DNA of 64,000 bases from Vibrio amylolyticus (GCF_023145695.1 NZ_JAJHVV010000013.1:1-64000), one strand, 5' to 3'. Positions 34,403 through 43,619 are shown, counted from the first letter of the stretch. Notes: generated from the letters alone by a model not told the origin. Translations and numbers: made by a program.

Positions 34403-34417
34403 TGAGAACCGTTATTA
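34403..34417. promoter_or_regulatory. Candidate Fur box upstream of bfd
   Basis: TGAGAACCGTTATTA matches the 7-1-7 Fur pattern TGATAATnATTATCA at 10 of 14 defined positions. It lies about 40 bp before the bfd start. The match is moderate, supported by the known iron control of bfd in related bacteria. Confidence 0.4.
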
Positions 34418-34489
34418 TTACCACTTTCAATTGCAGCTTGTTTAGATACTTTTGTTATAAGAAAAATCACTTTTATAGCATGCATAAAA

Positions 34490-34511
34490 AAGGGAAGCCT
34501 AAGCTTCCCTT
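34490..34511 (-). terminator. Terminator of tuf
   Basis: AAGGGAAGC-CTAA-GCTTCCCTT followed by T residues on the minus strand. It ends the str operon before bfd. Confidence 0.9.
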
Positions 34512-34544
34512 CTTGATACAATGATTGCAAATCTAACTAATTAA

Positions 34545-35729
34545 TTAGTCAAAGATTTTAGCAACAACACCAGCACCTACTGTACGGCCACCTTCGCGGA
34601 TTGCGAAACGTAGACCTTCGTCCATTGCGATTGGAGCAATTAGCTCAACCGTCATTTGAACGTTGTCACCTGGCATTACCATCTCTACGCCTTCAGGTAG
34701 AGTGATGTCGCCTGTTACGTCAGTTGTACGGAAGTAGAACTGTGGACGGTAACCCTTGAAGAAAGGAGTGTGACGGCCGCCTTCGTCTTTAGAAAGTACG
34801 TATACTTCAGACTCAAAACGTGTGTGTGGGTTGATTGAACCTGGAGCAGCTAGTACTTGACCACGTTCAACGTCTTCACGCTTAGTACCACGTAGAAGTG
34901 CACCAACGTTCTCACCAGCACGACCTTCGTCTAGAAGCTTACGGAACATTTCAACACCAGTACAAGTAGTCGTTGTTGTATCTTTGATACCAACGATTTC
35001 TACTTCGTTACCTACGTTTAGGATACCGCGCTCGATACGACCAGTTACAACTGTACCACGACCTTGGATTGAGAATACGTCTTCAATCGGTAGTAGGAAC
35101 GGTTGGTCTACTGCACGCTCTGGCTCAGGAATGTAAGAATCTAGTGCTTCTGCAAGCTCTACGATCTTGTCTTCCCACTGCTTTTCGCCGTTTAGTGCAC
35201 CAAGAGCTGAACCTTGGATTACTGGAAGATCATCACCTGGGAATTCGTACTCAGAAAGAAGTTCACGAACTTCCATCTCAACTAGCTCTAGAAGCTCTTC
35301 ATCATCTACCATGTCACATTTGTTCATGAATACGATGATGTAAGGGATACCAACTTGACGACCAAGTAGGATGTGCTCACGAGTTTGAGGCATTGGGCCG
35401 TCAGTCGCAGCAACAACTAGGATACCGCCGTCCATTTGTGCAGCACCAGTGATCATGTTTTTAACATAATCCGCGTGTCCTGGACAATCTACGTGTGCGT
35501 AGTGACGTGCTGGAGTGTCGTACTCAACGTGTGAAGTTGCGATTGTGATACCGCGCTCACGCTCTTCTGGAGCGTTATCGATAGAAGCGAAATCTTTAGC
35601 AACACCGCCGTATACTTTTGCAAGAGTAGTACAGATAGCAGCAGTTAGAGTTGTTTTACCGTGGTCAACGTGGCCGATAGTACCAACGTTTACGTGCGGT
35701 TTCGTACGTTCAAATTTTTCTTTAGACAC
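34545..35729 (-). CDS. tuf: Elongation factor Tu
   Basis: A 394-residue GTPase that brings aminoacyl-tRNA to the ribosome. It has P-loop GHVDHGKT (about 19-26), DCPGHADY, NKCDMVDD and GSALGAL, followed by the two beta-barrel domains. Last gene of rpsL-rpsG-fusA-tuf. Whether a second tuf copy exists cannot be told from this window. Confidence 0.98.
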   Translation of the reverse strand: MSKEKFERTKPHVNVGTIGHVDHGKTTLTAAICTTLAKVYGGVAKDFASIDNAPEERERGITIATSHVEYDTPARHYAHVDCPGHADYVKNMITGAAQMDGGILVVAATDGPMPQTREHILLGRQVGIPYIIVFMNKCDMVDDEELLELVEMEVRELLSEYEFPGDDLPVIQGSALGALNGEKQWEDKIVELAEALDSYIPEPERAVDQPFLLPIEDVFSIQGRGTVVTGRIERGILNVGNEVEIVGIKDTTTTTCTGVEMFRKLLDEGRAGENVGALLRGTKREDVERGQVLAAPGSINPHTRFESEVYVLSKDEGGRHTPFFKGYRPQFYFRTTDVTGDITLPEGVEMVMPGDNVQMTVELIAPIAMDEGLRFAIREGGRTVGAGVVAKIFD

Positions 35730-35758
35730 GATCGTGTTCCTTCCTAGTTATGATTCGA

Positions 35759-35778
35759 CCTGATCATTATTGATCAGG
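35759..35778 (-). other. Inverted repeat in the fusA-tuf spacer
   Basis: CCTGATCA-TTAT-TGATCAGG is a perfect 8-bp stem just upstream of the tuf ribosome site. It lacks a T run, so processing, attenuation or stability control of the tuf message is more likely than full termination. Confidence 0.6.
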
Positions 35779-35873
35779 AAGATCCAGAATTTGCTATTTT
35801 ATGCGCCAACTCGCGTCAGCGCAATATTTGGACGCATTGATCTTTCAAAAAAAAGAAAAATGTGTCCGTTTTT

Positions 35874-37970
35874 TTAACCACGCTCTGCAATGATGGCTTT
35901 TGCTACATTGTTTGGCACTTCAGCGTACTCACTAAACTCCATAGAGTAAGAGGCACGACCTTGTGTCGCAGAACGTAAATCAGTTGCGTAACCGAACATG
36001 ACAGACAACGGAACTTGTGCACGAATTATCTTCAGGCCAGCTGTCCCCTCGTCCATTCCTTCGATGATGCCACGACGACGGTTAATATCGCCAACGACGT
36101 CACCCATCCAATCCTCTGGAGTAGTCACCTCAACTTTCATCATAGGCTCAAGCAAAACAGGTTGCGCTTCTAGCGCCGCCGTTTTGAAAGCCATAGAGGC
36201 AGCAATCAAGAATGCTGTCTCACTTGAATCTGTTTCATGATAAGAGCCATCGTAGAGTGTCGCTTTGATATCCAAAATTGGGTAACCAGCAACGACACCA
36301 CTATTCATCTGCTCTTCAGCGCCTTTTGCGACTGAATCGATAAACTCTTTTGGTACTGCGCCATCAGCAATCTCATTAGCAAAGACAAACCCTTCCCCCT
36401 TCTCTGATGGTTCAAGCTTAAGCCAAACATGGCCATATTGCCCTTTACCACCCGACTCACGGATGAATTTACCTTCTGCGTTTGCTGTACCTCGAATGGT
36501 TTCACGGTAAGCAACTTGTGGATTACCAACATTACAGTTAACGCTAAACTCACGTTGCATACGGTCAACAATGATATCTAAGTGAAGTTCACCCATACCA
36601 GAAATCAACGTTTGCCCCGTCTCATCATCCGTTTCAACACGGAACGATGGATCTTCTGCTGCTAGCTTACCCAGTGCAATCGTCATTTTGTCTTGATCGG
36701 CTTGAGAGCGCGGCTCAACAACAATTTGAATCACTGGATCAGGGAATTCCATACGCTCAAGAATGATCTTATGGTTCTGATCACACAGGGTTTCACCTGT
36801 GGTCACATCTTTAAGACCAATAATAGCGGCGATATCACCTGCTCGAACTTCTTTCACTTCTTCACGCTTGTTTGAGTGCATTTGAACAATACGACCCAAA
36901 CGCTCACGTTGCTGTTTCACTGAGTTGTAAGCGGTTTTACCACTTTCAACGACACCAGAATAAACACGAACAAACGTTAAAGTGCCAACAAATGGGTCTG
37001 TTGCGATCTTAAATGCCAATGCAGAAAACGGTTCGTTATCATCAGCGTGACGTTCTACTTCATTCTCTTTTTCATCAATACCCTGAATTGCAGGTACATC
37101 CGCAGGAGAAGGAAGGAAATCAACTACTGCATCTAGAACGGCTTGTACGCCCTTGTTTTTAAACGCACTGCCACAAGTCGCTAGTACAATTTCATTACTC
37201 AGAGTACGAGTACGAAGACCTTGCTTAATTTCTGCTTCAGTCAACTCACCTTCTTCAAGGTATTTGTCCATTAGCTCTTCAGAGGCCTCAGCCGCTGCTT
37301 CCACTAATTCAGTACGGTACTCTTCAGCCATTTCTTGCATGTCAGCTGGAATGTCTTCGTACTTAAACGTCATGCCTTGATCAGCTTCGTTCCAGTTGAT
37401 CGCTTTCATCTTGATCAGGTCAACAACACCCTTAAACTCATCTTCAGCGCCAATATTCAACTGAATCGGTACAGGTGTCGCACCAAGGCGATCTTTAATT
37501 TGTTCTACAACACGCAAGAAGTCAGCGCCAGTACGGTCCATTTTATTAACGAAAACCATACGAGGAACGCTGTATTTGTCAGCTTGACGCCATACCGTTT
37601 CTGATTGCGGTTCTACACCAGACGAGCCACAGAAAACAACGACTGCACCATCAAGTACGCGTAGAGAGCGTTCTACTTCGATAGTAAAGTCAACATGTCC
37701 TGGGGTGTCGATAATATTGATGCGATGATCTTGATACTGTGCTTCCATACCACGCCAAAAGGTGGTGGTAGCCGCAGAGGTGATAGTAATACCACGCTCT
37801 TGCTCTTGCTCCATCCAGTCCATGGTCGCAGCGCCATCATGAACTTCACCGATTTTATGAGAAAGGCCAGTATAGAACAGAATACGTTCACTTGTGGTTG
37901 TTTTACCTGCATCTACGTGAGCTACGATACCGATATTACGGTAGCGCTCAATAGGAGTTTTACGAGCCAC
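35874..37970 (-). CDS. fusA: Elongation factor G
   Basis: A 698-residue GTPase that drives translocation. The G-domain motifs AHVDAGKTTTSER, DTPGHVDF and NKMDRTGADF are followed by domains II-V; GGKGQYGHVWLKLEP marks domain IV. It is in the str operon between rpsG and tuf, with a hairpin before it at 38063-38089. Confidence 0.98.
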   Translation of the reverse strand: MARKTPIERYRNIGIVAHVDAGKTTTSERILFYTGLSHKIGEVHDGAATMDWMEQEQERGITITSAATTTFWRGMEAQYQDHRINIIDTPGHVDFTIEVERSLRVLDGAVVVFCGSSGVEPQSETVWRQADKYSVPRMVFVNKMDRTGADFLRVVEQIKDRLGATPVPIQLNIGAEDEFKGVVDLIKMKAINWNEADQGMTFKYEDIPADMQEMAEEYRTELVEAAAEASEELMDKYLEEGELTEAEIKQGLRTRTLSNEIVLATCGSAFKNKGVQAVLDAVVDFLPSPADVPAIQGIDEKENEVERHADDNEPFSALAFKIATDPFVGTLTFVRVYSGVVESGKTAYNSVKQQRERLGRIVQMHSNKREEVKEVRAGDIAAIIGLKDVTTGETLCDQNHKIILERMEFPDPVIQIVVEPRSQADQDKMTIALGKLAAEDPSFRVETDDETGQTLISGMGELHLDIIVDRMQREFSVNCNVGNPQVAYRETIRGTANAEGKFIRESGGKGQYGHVWLKLEPSEKGEGFVFANEIADGAVPKEFIDSVAKGAEEQMNSGVVAGYPILDIKATLYDGSYHETDSSETAFLIAASMAFKTAALEAQPVLLEPMMKVEVTTPEDWMGDVVGDINRRRGIIEGMDEGTAGLKIIRAQVPLSVMFGYATDLRSATQGRASYSMEFSEYAEVPNNVAKAIIAERG

Positions 37971-38062
37971 TGTGTATCCTCTTTGTAGGAATTATTGATG
38001 TTTCAAAAAAGAGCTTTTGAAATATAAATAAACCCTAATATCTATTAGGTAGGAAGGAAGAA

Positions 38063-38089
38063 AGTGCTGCGAGAGGAACTCGCAGCACT
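38063..38089 (-). other. Strong hairpin between rpsG and fusA
   Basis: An 11-bp perfect stem (AGTGCTGCGAG / CTCGCAGCACT, loop AGGAA) lies 10 bp after the rpsG stop codon, with TTTCTTCC following on the minus strand. It may be a partial terminator or S7-related regulatory structure setting rpsL-rpsG versus fusA-tuf output. Confidence 0.65.
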
Positions 38090-38098
38090 AAAAAGGTA

Positions 38099-38569
38099 TT
38101 ACCAGCGGTAATGAGCGAATGCTTTGTTAGCATCAGCCATACGGTGAACGTCTTCACGTTTCTTAACCGAAGTACCTTTGTTCTCAGACGCGTCTAGCAT
38201 TTCAGCAGCTAGGCGTTGAGCCATAGATTTTTCACCACGCTTACGCGCAGCTTCAACTACCCAACGCATAGCAAGAGCGTTACGGCGAACCGGACGAACT
38301 TCTACAGGTACTTGGTAAGTTGAACCACCCACACGGCGAGATTTAACCTCTACCGATGGACGAACATTTTCAAGAGCTTCTTCAAATACAGCTAAGTGAT
38401 CTTTACCAGATTTCTCAGCCATAACTTCTAGTGCAGTGTAAACAATTTTCTCTGCAGTAGATTTTTTTCCGTCAACCATAAGGATGTTAACGAATTTTGC
38501 CAGCAGCTCAGATTTGAACTTAGGATCTGGAAGGATCTTACGCTGGCCTATAACGCGACGACGTGGCAT
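38099..38569 (-). CDS. rpsG: 30S ribosomal protein S7
   Basis: A 156-residue head protein of the small subunit (MPRRRVIGQRKILPDPKF..., GGSTYQVPVEVRP, RRNALAMRW). S7 is the translational repressor of the str operon in E. coli. Normal length, preceded by rpsL. Confidence 0.97.
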   Translation of the reverse strand: MPRRRVIGQRKILPDPKFKSELLAKFVNILMVDGKKSTAEKIVYTALEVMAEKSGKDHLAVFEEALENVRPSVEVKSRRVGGSTYQVPVEVRPVRRNALAMRWVVEAARKRGEKSMAQRLAAEMLDASENKGTSVKKREDVHRMADANKAFAHYRW

Positions 38570-38672
38570 GGATATTCTCCGTTGTCTTCTTCAGGTTTTT
38601 TCCAAAACTTTTCAGAATAATAAATAAAATAGTGTTTGGCCTTACTTAACGCTTTCTTTTAAAAAAGACGCA

Positions 38673-39047
38673 TTAAGACTTAGGACGTTTAACACCATAC
38701 TTAGAACGACCTTTCTTACGGTCGTTTACGCCAGCACAGTCTAGTGCGCCGCGAACTGTGTGGTAACGTACACCCGGAAGGTCTTTAACACGACCGCCAC
38801 GGATTAGAACAACACTGTGCTCTTGAAGGTTGTGGCCTTCACCACCGATGTACGAAGTCACTTCAAAGCCGTTCGTTAGACGAACACGGCAAACCTTACG
38901 AAGTGCTGAGTTAGGTTTTTTAGGTGTAGTTGTGTAAACACGAGTACATACACCACGTTTTTGTGGGCACGCTTCTAGTGCAGGCACGTTGCTTTTAACA
39001 ACTTGCTTTACACGAGGTTTACGTACCAACTGGTTAATAGTTGCCAT
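38673..39047 (-). CDS. rpsL: 30S ribosomal protein S12
   Basis: A 124-residue decoding-centre protein. Lys43 (TTTPKKPNS) and Lys88 (GGRVKDLPG) are the wild-type residues, so the allele is the ordinary streptomycin-sensitive form. First gene of the str operon. Confidence 0.98.
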   Translation of the reverse strand: MATINQLVRKPRVKQVVKSNVPALEACPQKRGVCTRVYTTTPKKPNSALRKVCRVRLTNGFEVTSYIGGEGHNLQEHSVVLIRGGRVKDLPGVRYHTVRGALDCAGVNDRKKGRSKYGVKRPKS

Positions 39048-39228
39048 TAACTAGCTCCTGATTTACTTGAAAGTAAGCTTTGTGAAAAATCTAGCCCTAA
39101 TGTAGTTCATACAATTAGGGACGCAAAATTCTATTCAGACGTGGGAGATGTGTCAAGAAATATACAGATCTTTTTTCACTACGATGGTTAAAAAGTGGCT
39201 TTATCAAGAGTAGAAATGCTGAGTTTAT

Positions 39229-39507
39229 CTACCAAGATATTGATTTAGAATGTTTTGCCGTCAGATCAACAAAGTTATCCATATCAATCACCGAAATTTT
39301 AGGCGAAACATAAGAATCGATACCCCTTGCCTGCAAGTCAATATTCAAGACAGAAATGGGGCAAGGTAAACTTTGTAGTTGCGTATGCAAAAAATGATTT
39401 GGGTTTGCCATATAAACCGAAGATTGGGTCAATAACAGTTCATCTTCTTTAGTCGCAAACTGGAGGACAATAGGTAGCTTTTCAATATGAGTCAAAATAT
39501 AGAGCAT
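39229..39507 (-). CDS. tusB: tRNA 2-thiouridine synthesis protein TusB
   Basis: A 92-residue DsrH-like subunit of the TusBCD complex that relays sulfur from TusA to TusE for the 2-thio group of mnm5s2U34 in tRNA. MLYILTHIEKLP opens the protein as in the family. It follows tusC by 8 bp and lies ahead of rpsL. Confidence 0.9.
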   Translation of the reverse strand: MLYILTHIEKLPIVLQFATKEDELLLTQSSVYMANPNHFLHTQLQSLPCPISVLNIDLQARGIDSYVSPKISVIDMDNFVDLTAKHSKSISW

Positions 39508-39515
39508 GATCGTGC

Positions 39516-39872
39516 CTAAAAACTAAGAAGGTGATGACAGTCAGCCATAAGAGCTGTAATTTCCTGACTAGAGACAACACTCGCCTCGAACGCCATAGAG
39601 GCATCAAGTAAACCTCGCTGTTCTAAGGCTGCCTGACAGACGTAGACCTGTTCAATGTCATACAAGTCCATCAATTTAAAGCTGCTAATATAATCTCGAC
39701 TTAACAGCTGTTCTGGTTGCTGTGAACTAATCGCTTGCGCCACGCCATCACCGATGAAAAAGACATAAATGTCCTCACTGTAGGCAGAAGCGGCTAGTAG
39801 GGCGTCTAACCCTTCTCGTCCTGCAGAAGTCGAATGAGGTGGTGAATGGAAAATAAAACCCAGTTTTTTCAA
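39516..39872 (-). CDS. tusC: tRNA 2-thiouridine synthesis protein TusC
   Basis: A 118-residue DsrF-like subunit (MKKLGFIFHSPPHSTSAGREGLDALLAASAY...VYVCQAALEQRGL) of the TusBCD hexamer. It overlaps the end of tusD by 4 bp and is followed by tusB. Confidence 0.92.
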   Translation of the reverse strand: MKKLGFIFHSPPHSTSAGREGLDALLAASAYSEDIYVFFIGDGVAQAISSQQPEQLLSRDYISSFKLMDLYDIEQVYVCQAALEQRGLLDASMAFEASVVSSQEITALMADCHHLLSF

Positions 39873-40267
39873 AATTGAACCACGCGATCTTGAGTCAACA
39901 TAGCTTCCGCTAAACTTCCTAAACCAGATTGAGTAAAACCATCTGCCAGATTGCTACTCGTTAATTTATGCTGAACCGCTTCACTCTCACCGACAACCCC
40001 TCGGCGAAGGGCCGCTGCAACGCAGGTCTCTAACGCGGTGCCATGTTCCCTTGCTAGGGTTTGCCAAGCTTGAACTAAATCAAACTCGTCATTAGCTGGA
40101 ACCGTGAGACTAGAGCCATTACTGACCCCATCTTGATAAAAAAAGACACTTTTTAATGTGTGCCCTTTTTTAATCAATGCTTGTGCAAAGAGAAATGCAG
40201 TTCTCGCAGCTTGTGAACCGTACACTGAGCCATTGACCACTAATGTGTAGCTAAGAGAAGAACTCAA
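39869..40267 (-). CDS. tusD: Sulfurtransferase TusD
   Basis: A 132-residue DsrE-like subunit carrying the sulfur-relay cysteine of TusBCD in LETCVAAALRRGV (about residue 80). The N-terminal YTLVVNGSVYGSQAARTAFLFAQAL is the usual fold start. It overlaps the preceding regulator gene by 4 bp. Confidence 0.93.
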   Translation of the reverse strand: MSSSLSYTLVVNGSVYGSQAARTAFLFAQALIKKGHTLKSVFFYQDGVSNGSSLTVPANDEFDLVQAWQTLAREHGTALETCVAAALRRGVVGESEAVQHKLTSSNLADGFTQSGLGSLAEAMLTQDRVVQF

Positions 40268-41001
40268 GACTCTTCGTCCTCAGTCTTACGTTGACGGATA
40301 TAAAGATAGACGGTGTGCTTCGAAATGTTCAAGCGATCCGCTACTCGATTAATCGCATCTTTAATATCAAAGATGCCTTTGTCATAGAGTTCCATAACAA
40401 TTTGGCGGTTCTTGGTATTATTAGAGACTGACTTATCAGCATTAATCTCTTCAATCGTGCGCTCAACCGTTTGATCCACCAGCTCTTCAACATCACTAGC
40501 GAAGTTAACTGAGGAAGCGGCTTCATTTGCCTCTTGCGTCGGCATAAACGACTTTAGTACTTGAGAAAATGGCGCGTCTAAGTTTACGTTAATACATAGA
40601 AGGCCAATCACTCGATTATCACCATTACGAATAGCAACAGTGATCGATTTCATTAATACGCCACCTTTTGCGCGCGTAAAGTATGAGCGAGAGAAGTTGC
40701 GCTCTGACCCTTCGATGTCTTTAAGCATCTTTAAAGCAAGATCAGTTATAGGCGAACCAACTTGTCTTCCTGTGTTCTCACCATTGGCAATCTTAATTGC
40801 TGAGGTATTTAAGTCCTCTAATGAGTGTAAAACAATCTCACAAAATGGGCCGATCAAGCTGGCAATACCGTCAACAACTGCTTCGTAAGATCTTAGAATT
40901 ATTTTGTCATGGTCACTAAATGGCATCACATGGACGGACTCCATCTCAAGCAACTCAGTCTCAAGTAGCATATCTGCATTTAGTGTTTCGGTCGTGGTCA
41001 C
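40264..41001 (-). CDS. YheO-like PAS/HTH transcriptional regulator
   Basis: A 245-residue protein with an N-terminal YheO-type PAS-like domain (about 30-150: GIASLIGPFCEIVLHSLEDLNTSAIKIANG). The C-terminal helix-turn-helix is VMELYDKGIFDIKDAINRVADRLNISKHTVYLYIRQ. Related to E. coli YheO, also the first gene before tusDCB. Its target genes and ligand are unknown. The 4-bp overlap with tusD makes it part of that operon. Confidence 0.88.
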   Translation of the reverse strand: MTTTETLNADMLLETELLEMESVHVMPFSDHDKIILRSYEAVVDGIASLIGPFCEIVLHSLEDLNTSAIKIANGENTGRQVGSPITDLALKMLKDIEGSERNFSRSYFTRAKGGVLMKSITVAIRNGDNRVIGLLCINVNLDAPFSQVLKSFMPTQEANEAASSVNFASDVEELVDQTVERTIEEINADKSVSNNTKNRQIVMELYDKGIFDIKDAINRVADRLNISKHTVYLYIRQRKTEDEES

Positions 41002-41159
41002 GATATTCTCGCCTCAGTGCAAAAAATCAACAAATCTAACTAAGTTTATCAGAAAATTTGAAGAGAACATCAAGCTAAGTGGAGATCTGGTGATTTAACG
41101 CAAAGAATAAGGCATGGATCTCTAAATAAAGCGGCCCCATGTTATGGATAGCAAAAAAT

Positions 41160-41185
41160 AAGGGCCTGATCTAATCAGGCCCTTA
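41160..41185. terminator. Terminator of fkpA
   Basis: AAGGGCCTGAT-CTA-ATCAGGCCCTT is an 11-bp stem about 23 bp after the fkpA stop. A residues at 41155-41159 give a short T run on the minus strand. Confidence 0.82.
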
Positions 41186-41207
41186 TCGGTACAGCTGTTT
41201 ATTTCGA

Positions 41208-41993
41208 TTATTGAGTTTCTACACTCTCATCACTTTCGATTTTCAGAAGCTCAACTTCAAATACAAGCGTTGAGTTTGCAGGAATCGTCGGTGTGTCTTG
41301 TGGGCCGTAAGCAAGCTGTGGTGGAATAACAAACTTGAACTTAGAACCAACTGGCATTAGTTGAACACCTTCAGTCCATCCTGGAATAACGCGATTCAGT
41401 GGGAATACTGCTGGCTCACCACGATCGTACGAACTATCGAACTGAGTACCATCAATCAAAGTACCTTTGTAATGTACTTGAACCGTGTCAGTGTCTTTCG
41501 GCTGGTCGCCTTTCGCTTCTGTCATTACTTGATAAAGAAGGCCTGAATCTGTTTTCGTTACGCCTTCTTGCGCTGCGAATTCAGCTTGGAAGTCTTGACC
41601 CGCTTTTTCAGCGGCTGCTGCTTTCTCTTCCGCCTGTTCTTGCATTGCCGTTGAAACGCGTACGTCTAGCTCTTCAAGAGCAGCACGTGTTTCTTCTTCA
41701 TTCAGTTCAGCATTACCAGCAAACACATGCTCAATACCTTTCAGTACAAGCTCTTTATCTAAATTGATACCAATTTCACTCGGCTTCTCAATGCTGGTGC
41801 TTAGGTAGTTTGCAAAAGAAACACCGATTGCATATGCCGCTTTATCATCGTCCGTTTTAAAGTGAACAGCTTTACCTGTTTCTGCAACTTGCTCTACTGC
41901 TGCTGTTTCCGCTTTTGGCTCTTCTTCTTTCTGACAGCCAACTGCCAACATTACTGTTGCTGCAAGCAGTGACACTTTAAAAATCGATTTCAT
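41208..41993 (-). CDS. fkpA: FKBP-type peptidyl-prolyl isomerase FkpA (lipoprotein)
   Basis: A 261-residue envelope chaperone. The signal peptide ends in a lipobox (LAVGC, Cys about 20), so it is probably membrane-anchored. A helical dimerisation region (about 45-140) precedes the FKBP domain (VQVHYKGTLIDGTQFDSSYDRGEPAVFPLNRVIPGWTEG..., ending TLVFEVELL). It sits between yheO and slyX, as in E. coli. Confidence 0.92.
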   Translation of the reverse strand: MKSIFKVSLLAATVMLAVGCQKEEEPKAETAAVEQVAETGKAVHFKTDDDKAAYAIGVSFANYLSTSIEKPSEIGINLDKELVLKGIEHVFAGNAELNEEETRAALEELDVRVSTAMQEQAEEKAAAAEKAGQDFQAEFAAQEGVTKTDSGLLYQVMTEAKGDQPKDTDTVQVHYKGTLIDGTQFDSSYDRGEPAVFPLNRVIPGWTEGVQLMPVGSKFKFVIPPQLAYGPQDTPTIPANSTLVFEVELLKIESDESVETQ

Positions 41994-42124
41994 TTAATTC
42001 TCCAGTTTTAGGCTAACCATTCGTCACAATCGCTCAGTTATAACTGGCATGCGAGACGTAGTTGTACCAATATAGCTTATATGTTTACAAATTGTCTTTA
42101 AACACCAAGCGGATATTGGACTTG

Positions 42125-43105
42125 ATGCGAAATATTCTTCATTCAATTTTATGTGGCTTTGTCATCCTAATGTTAAATGGATGCTTTTTCTCTTCTAAAA
42201 ATGATCAACGGTGGGAGCTAGAGCCCAAAGGCACAACAAGCTTCGCATTAAGCCGCGATGCAAGGTTTGCTTTAATTTACTCAAAAGAGCATCACCTAGT
42301 GCTATGGGACCTTGAACAAAATGAGCAACTCGCCCAATTAGGAAAACAAGACGCTCAACAGAACCTAGTTTCTCGTATTCGAATTTCCGACAATGGTCGC
42401 TTTGCTATCACTGCGAGCCAAATCAACTTCGCCGTTTGGGACCTATCATGGACGCAAGCAGAAGGACTTTGGTCTATTTCTGATGGTCTTATTCGTGATG
42501 TTGATATTTCTAGCAATGGCGAGCAAGTACTACTTGGGCTCTCTAACGGTAAAGCCATCCACGTCAATTTAGTCACCGGACGCCGCCTAGAGTTCCTTGC
42601 GCACCAAGAAAAAATTAATTCTGTTGCCCTTTCACCGAATGGCCGCTTTGCGTTTTCTGGTGGAAATGACTATAAAGCTCATTTATGGGATACCGAATCA
42701 GGGCTTATTATGAGGACGTTCGAACATGAACAACGTGTTGTCCGTGTCGCATTACAGAGGGATGGAGAGCTCGCCTTTAGCTCCGATGGAGGCAATCAAG
42801 CCATTATCTGGGATTTAACAACAGGGGAAGAGCAAGCTTCATTAAGCAGTTTCTCTCGCCAACTGATTTTTTCTACTGCCCGTTTCTCTGATGATGGTTC
42901 AAAACTGATTACTGGCACACCATCAAGCAGAGTTATGGTTTGGGACACAGAAACAGGGAAGCGCATGAGCGGATTTGAAGTAGAGCCATTAAAAGATGCT
43001 CGCCCTCCCCGTGCGGTAGTGTATGATGCCGCTTTCGATAATCAGCAGCGCGTTGTCTCGGGTACATCCGCTGGAATTGCACAGGCTTGGAAATTTGATG
43101 ACTGA
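42125..43105 (+). CDS. WD40-repeat lipoprotein
   Basis: A 326-residue protein with a lipoprotein signal (MRNILHSILCGFVILMLNGC, lipobox LNGC). About seven beta-propeller repeats follow; the clearest motifs are LVLWDLE, FAVWDLS, AHLWDTE, AIIWDLTTG and VMVWDTETGK. An earlier ATG at 42062 would put 21 polar residues before the signal and is rejected. WD40 lipoproteins are uncommon in bacteria outside the BAM complex. This one overlaps slyX by 8 bp and is likely cotranscribed with it. Function is unknown; perhaps an envelope scaffold. Confidence 0.87.
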   Translation: MRNILHSILCGFVILMLNGCFFSSKNDQRWELEPKGTTSFALSRDARFALIYSKEHHLVLWDLEQNEQLAQLGKQDAQQNLVSRIRISDNGRFAITASQINFAVWDLSWTQAEGLWSISDGLIRDVDISSNGEQVLLGLSNGKAIHVNLVTGRRLEFLAHQEKINSVALSPNGRFAFSGGNDYKAHLWDTESGLIMRTFEHEQRVVRVALQRDGELAFSSDGGNQAIIWDLTTGEEQASLSSFSRQLIFSTARFSDDGSKLITGTPSSRVMVWDTETGKRMSGFEVEPLKDARPPRAVVYDAAFDNQQRVVSGTSAGIAQAWKFDD

Positions 43106-43325
43106 CAAAAACTATCAAGCACTAGAAGATCGCATTAACGACTTAGAGTGCCAACTCGCTTTTCAAGAACAAACCGTAAGTGAATTAAACGATGCACTTT
43201 CTACTCAGCAACTGTTGATCACTAAGATGCAAGATCAAATGAAGTACGTTGCTGGGAAAGTAAAAAACATGGACTCTTCTAACCTTGCAGATCCTTCAGA
43301 AGAGACGCCGCCACCTCACTACTAA
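43098..43325 (+). CDS. slyX: SlyX family protein
   Basis: A 75-residue coiled-coil protein (MTDKNYQALEDRINDLECQLAFQEQTVSELNDAL) ending in the family-typical PPPHY. Function is unknown. The start at 43098 lies inside the end of the WD40 gene (ATGAC overlap). A longer frame beginning at 43023 is only read-through of the other gene's DNA. Confidence 0.9.
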   Translation: MTDKNYQALEDRINDLECQLAFQEQTVSELNDALSTQQLLITKMQDQMKYVAGKVKNMDSSNLADPSEETPPPHY

Positions 43326-43363
43326 TAAGGTGAAACATTCTCTAGCTTAACGTTACTGCTCAT

Positions 43364-43549
43364 TTAAGCAAATACATAAGCTATCACCACCCCGGCAACC
43401 ACTAAGCAGCCCCCCATTCTTCTAAGGTGGTTATCTGACTGCTCACTTAATTGAGCCACCATTGCACGCCAACCATTGGGGGCCAAAAGTGGGCCTAACC
43501 CTTCTACAATTAAGACCAATCCAAGCGCCATCCAGATAGAGTTCGACAT
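43364..43549 (-). CDS. DUF2065 family small membrane protein (YjeT-like)
   Basis: A 61-residue protein with two hydrophobic helices (IWMALGLVLIVEGLGPLLAP and MGGCLVVAGVVIAYVFA) and the conserved NGWRAM loop. This is the YjeT/DUF2065 family, which is found beside hflC in E. coli as well. Function unknown. It lies downstream of hflC with a hairpin between. Confidence 0.87.
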   Translation of the reverse strand: MSNSIWMALGLVLIVEGLGPLLAPNGWRAMVAQLSEQSDNHLRRMGGCLVVAGVVIAYVFA

Positions 43550-43570
43550 TTGTTATCCTTTCTAAAAAGA

Positions 43571-43592
43571 AAGGCTCCTAAAAAGGAGCCTT
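43571..43592 (-). terminator. Terminator after hflC
   Basis: AAGGCTCCT-AAAA-AGGAGCCTT, with TTCTTTTTAG following on the minus strand. It lies between hflC and the DUF2065 gene. Confidence 0.8.
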
Positions 43593-43619
43593 ATTCAACG
43601 GTTCAGTTATCAACTGCTG

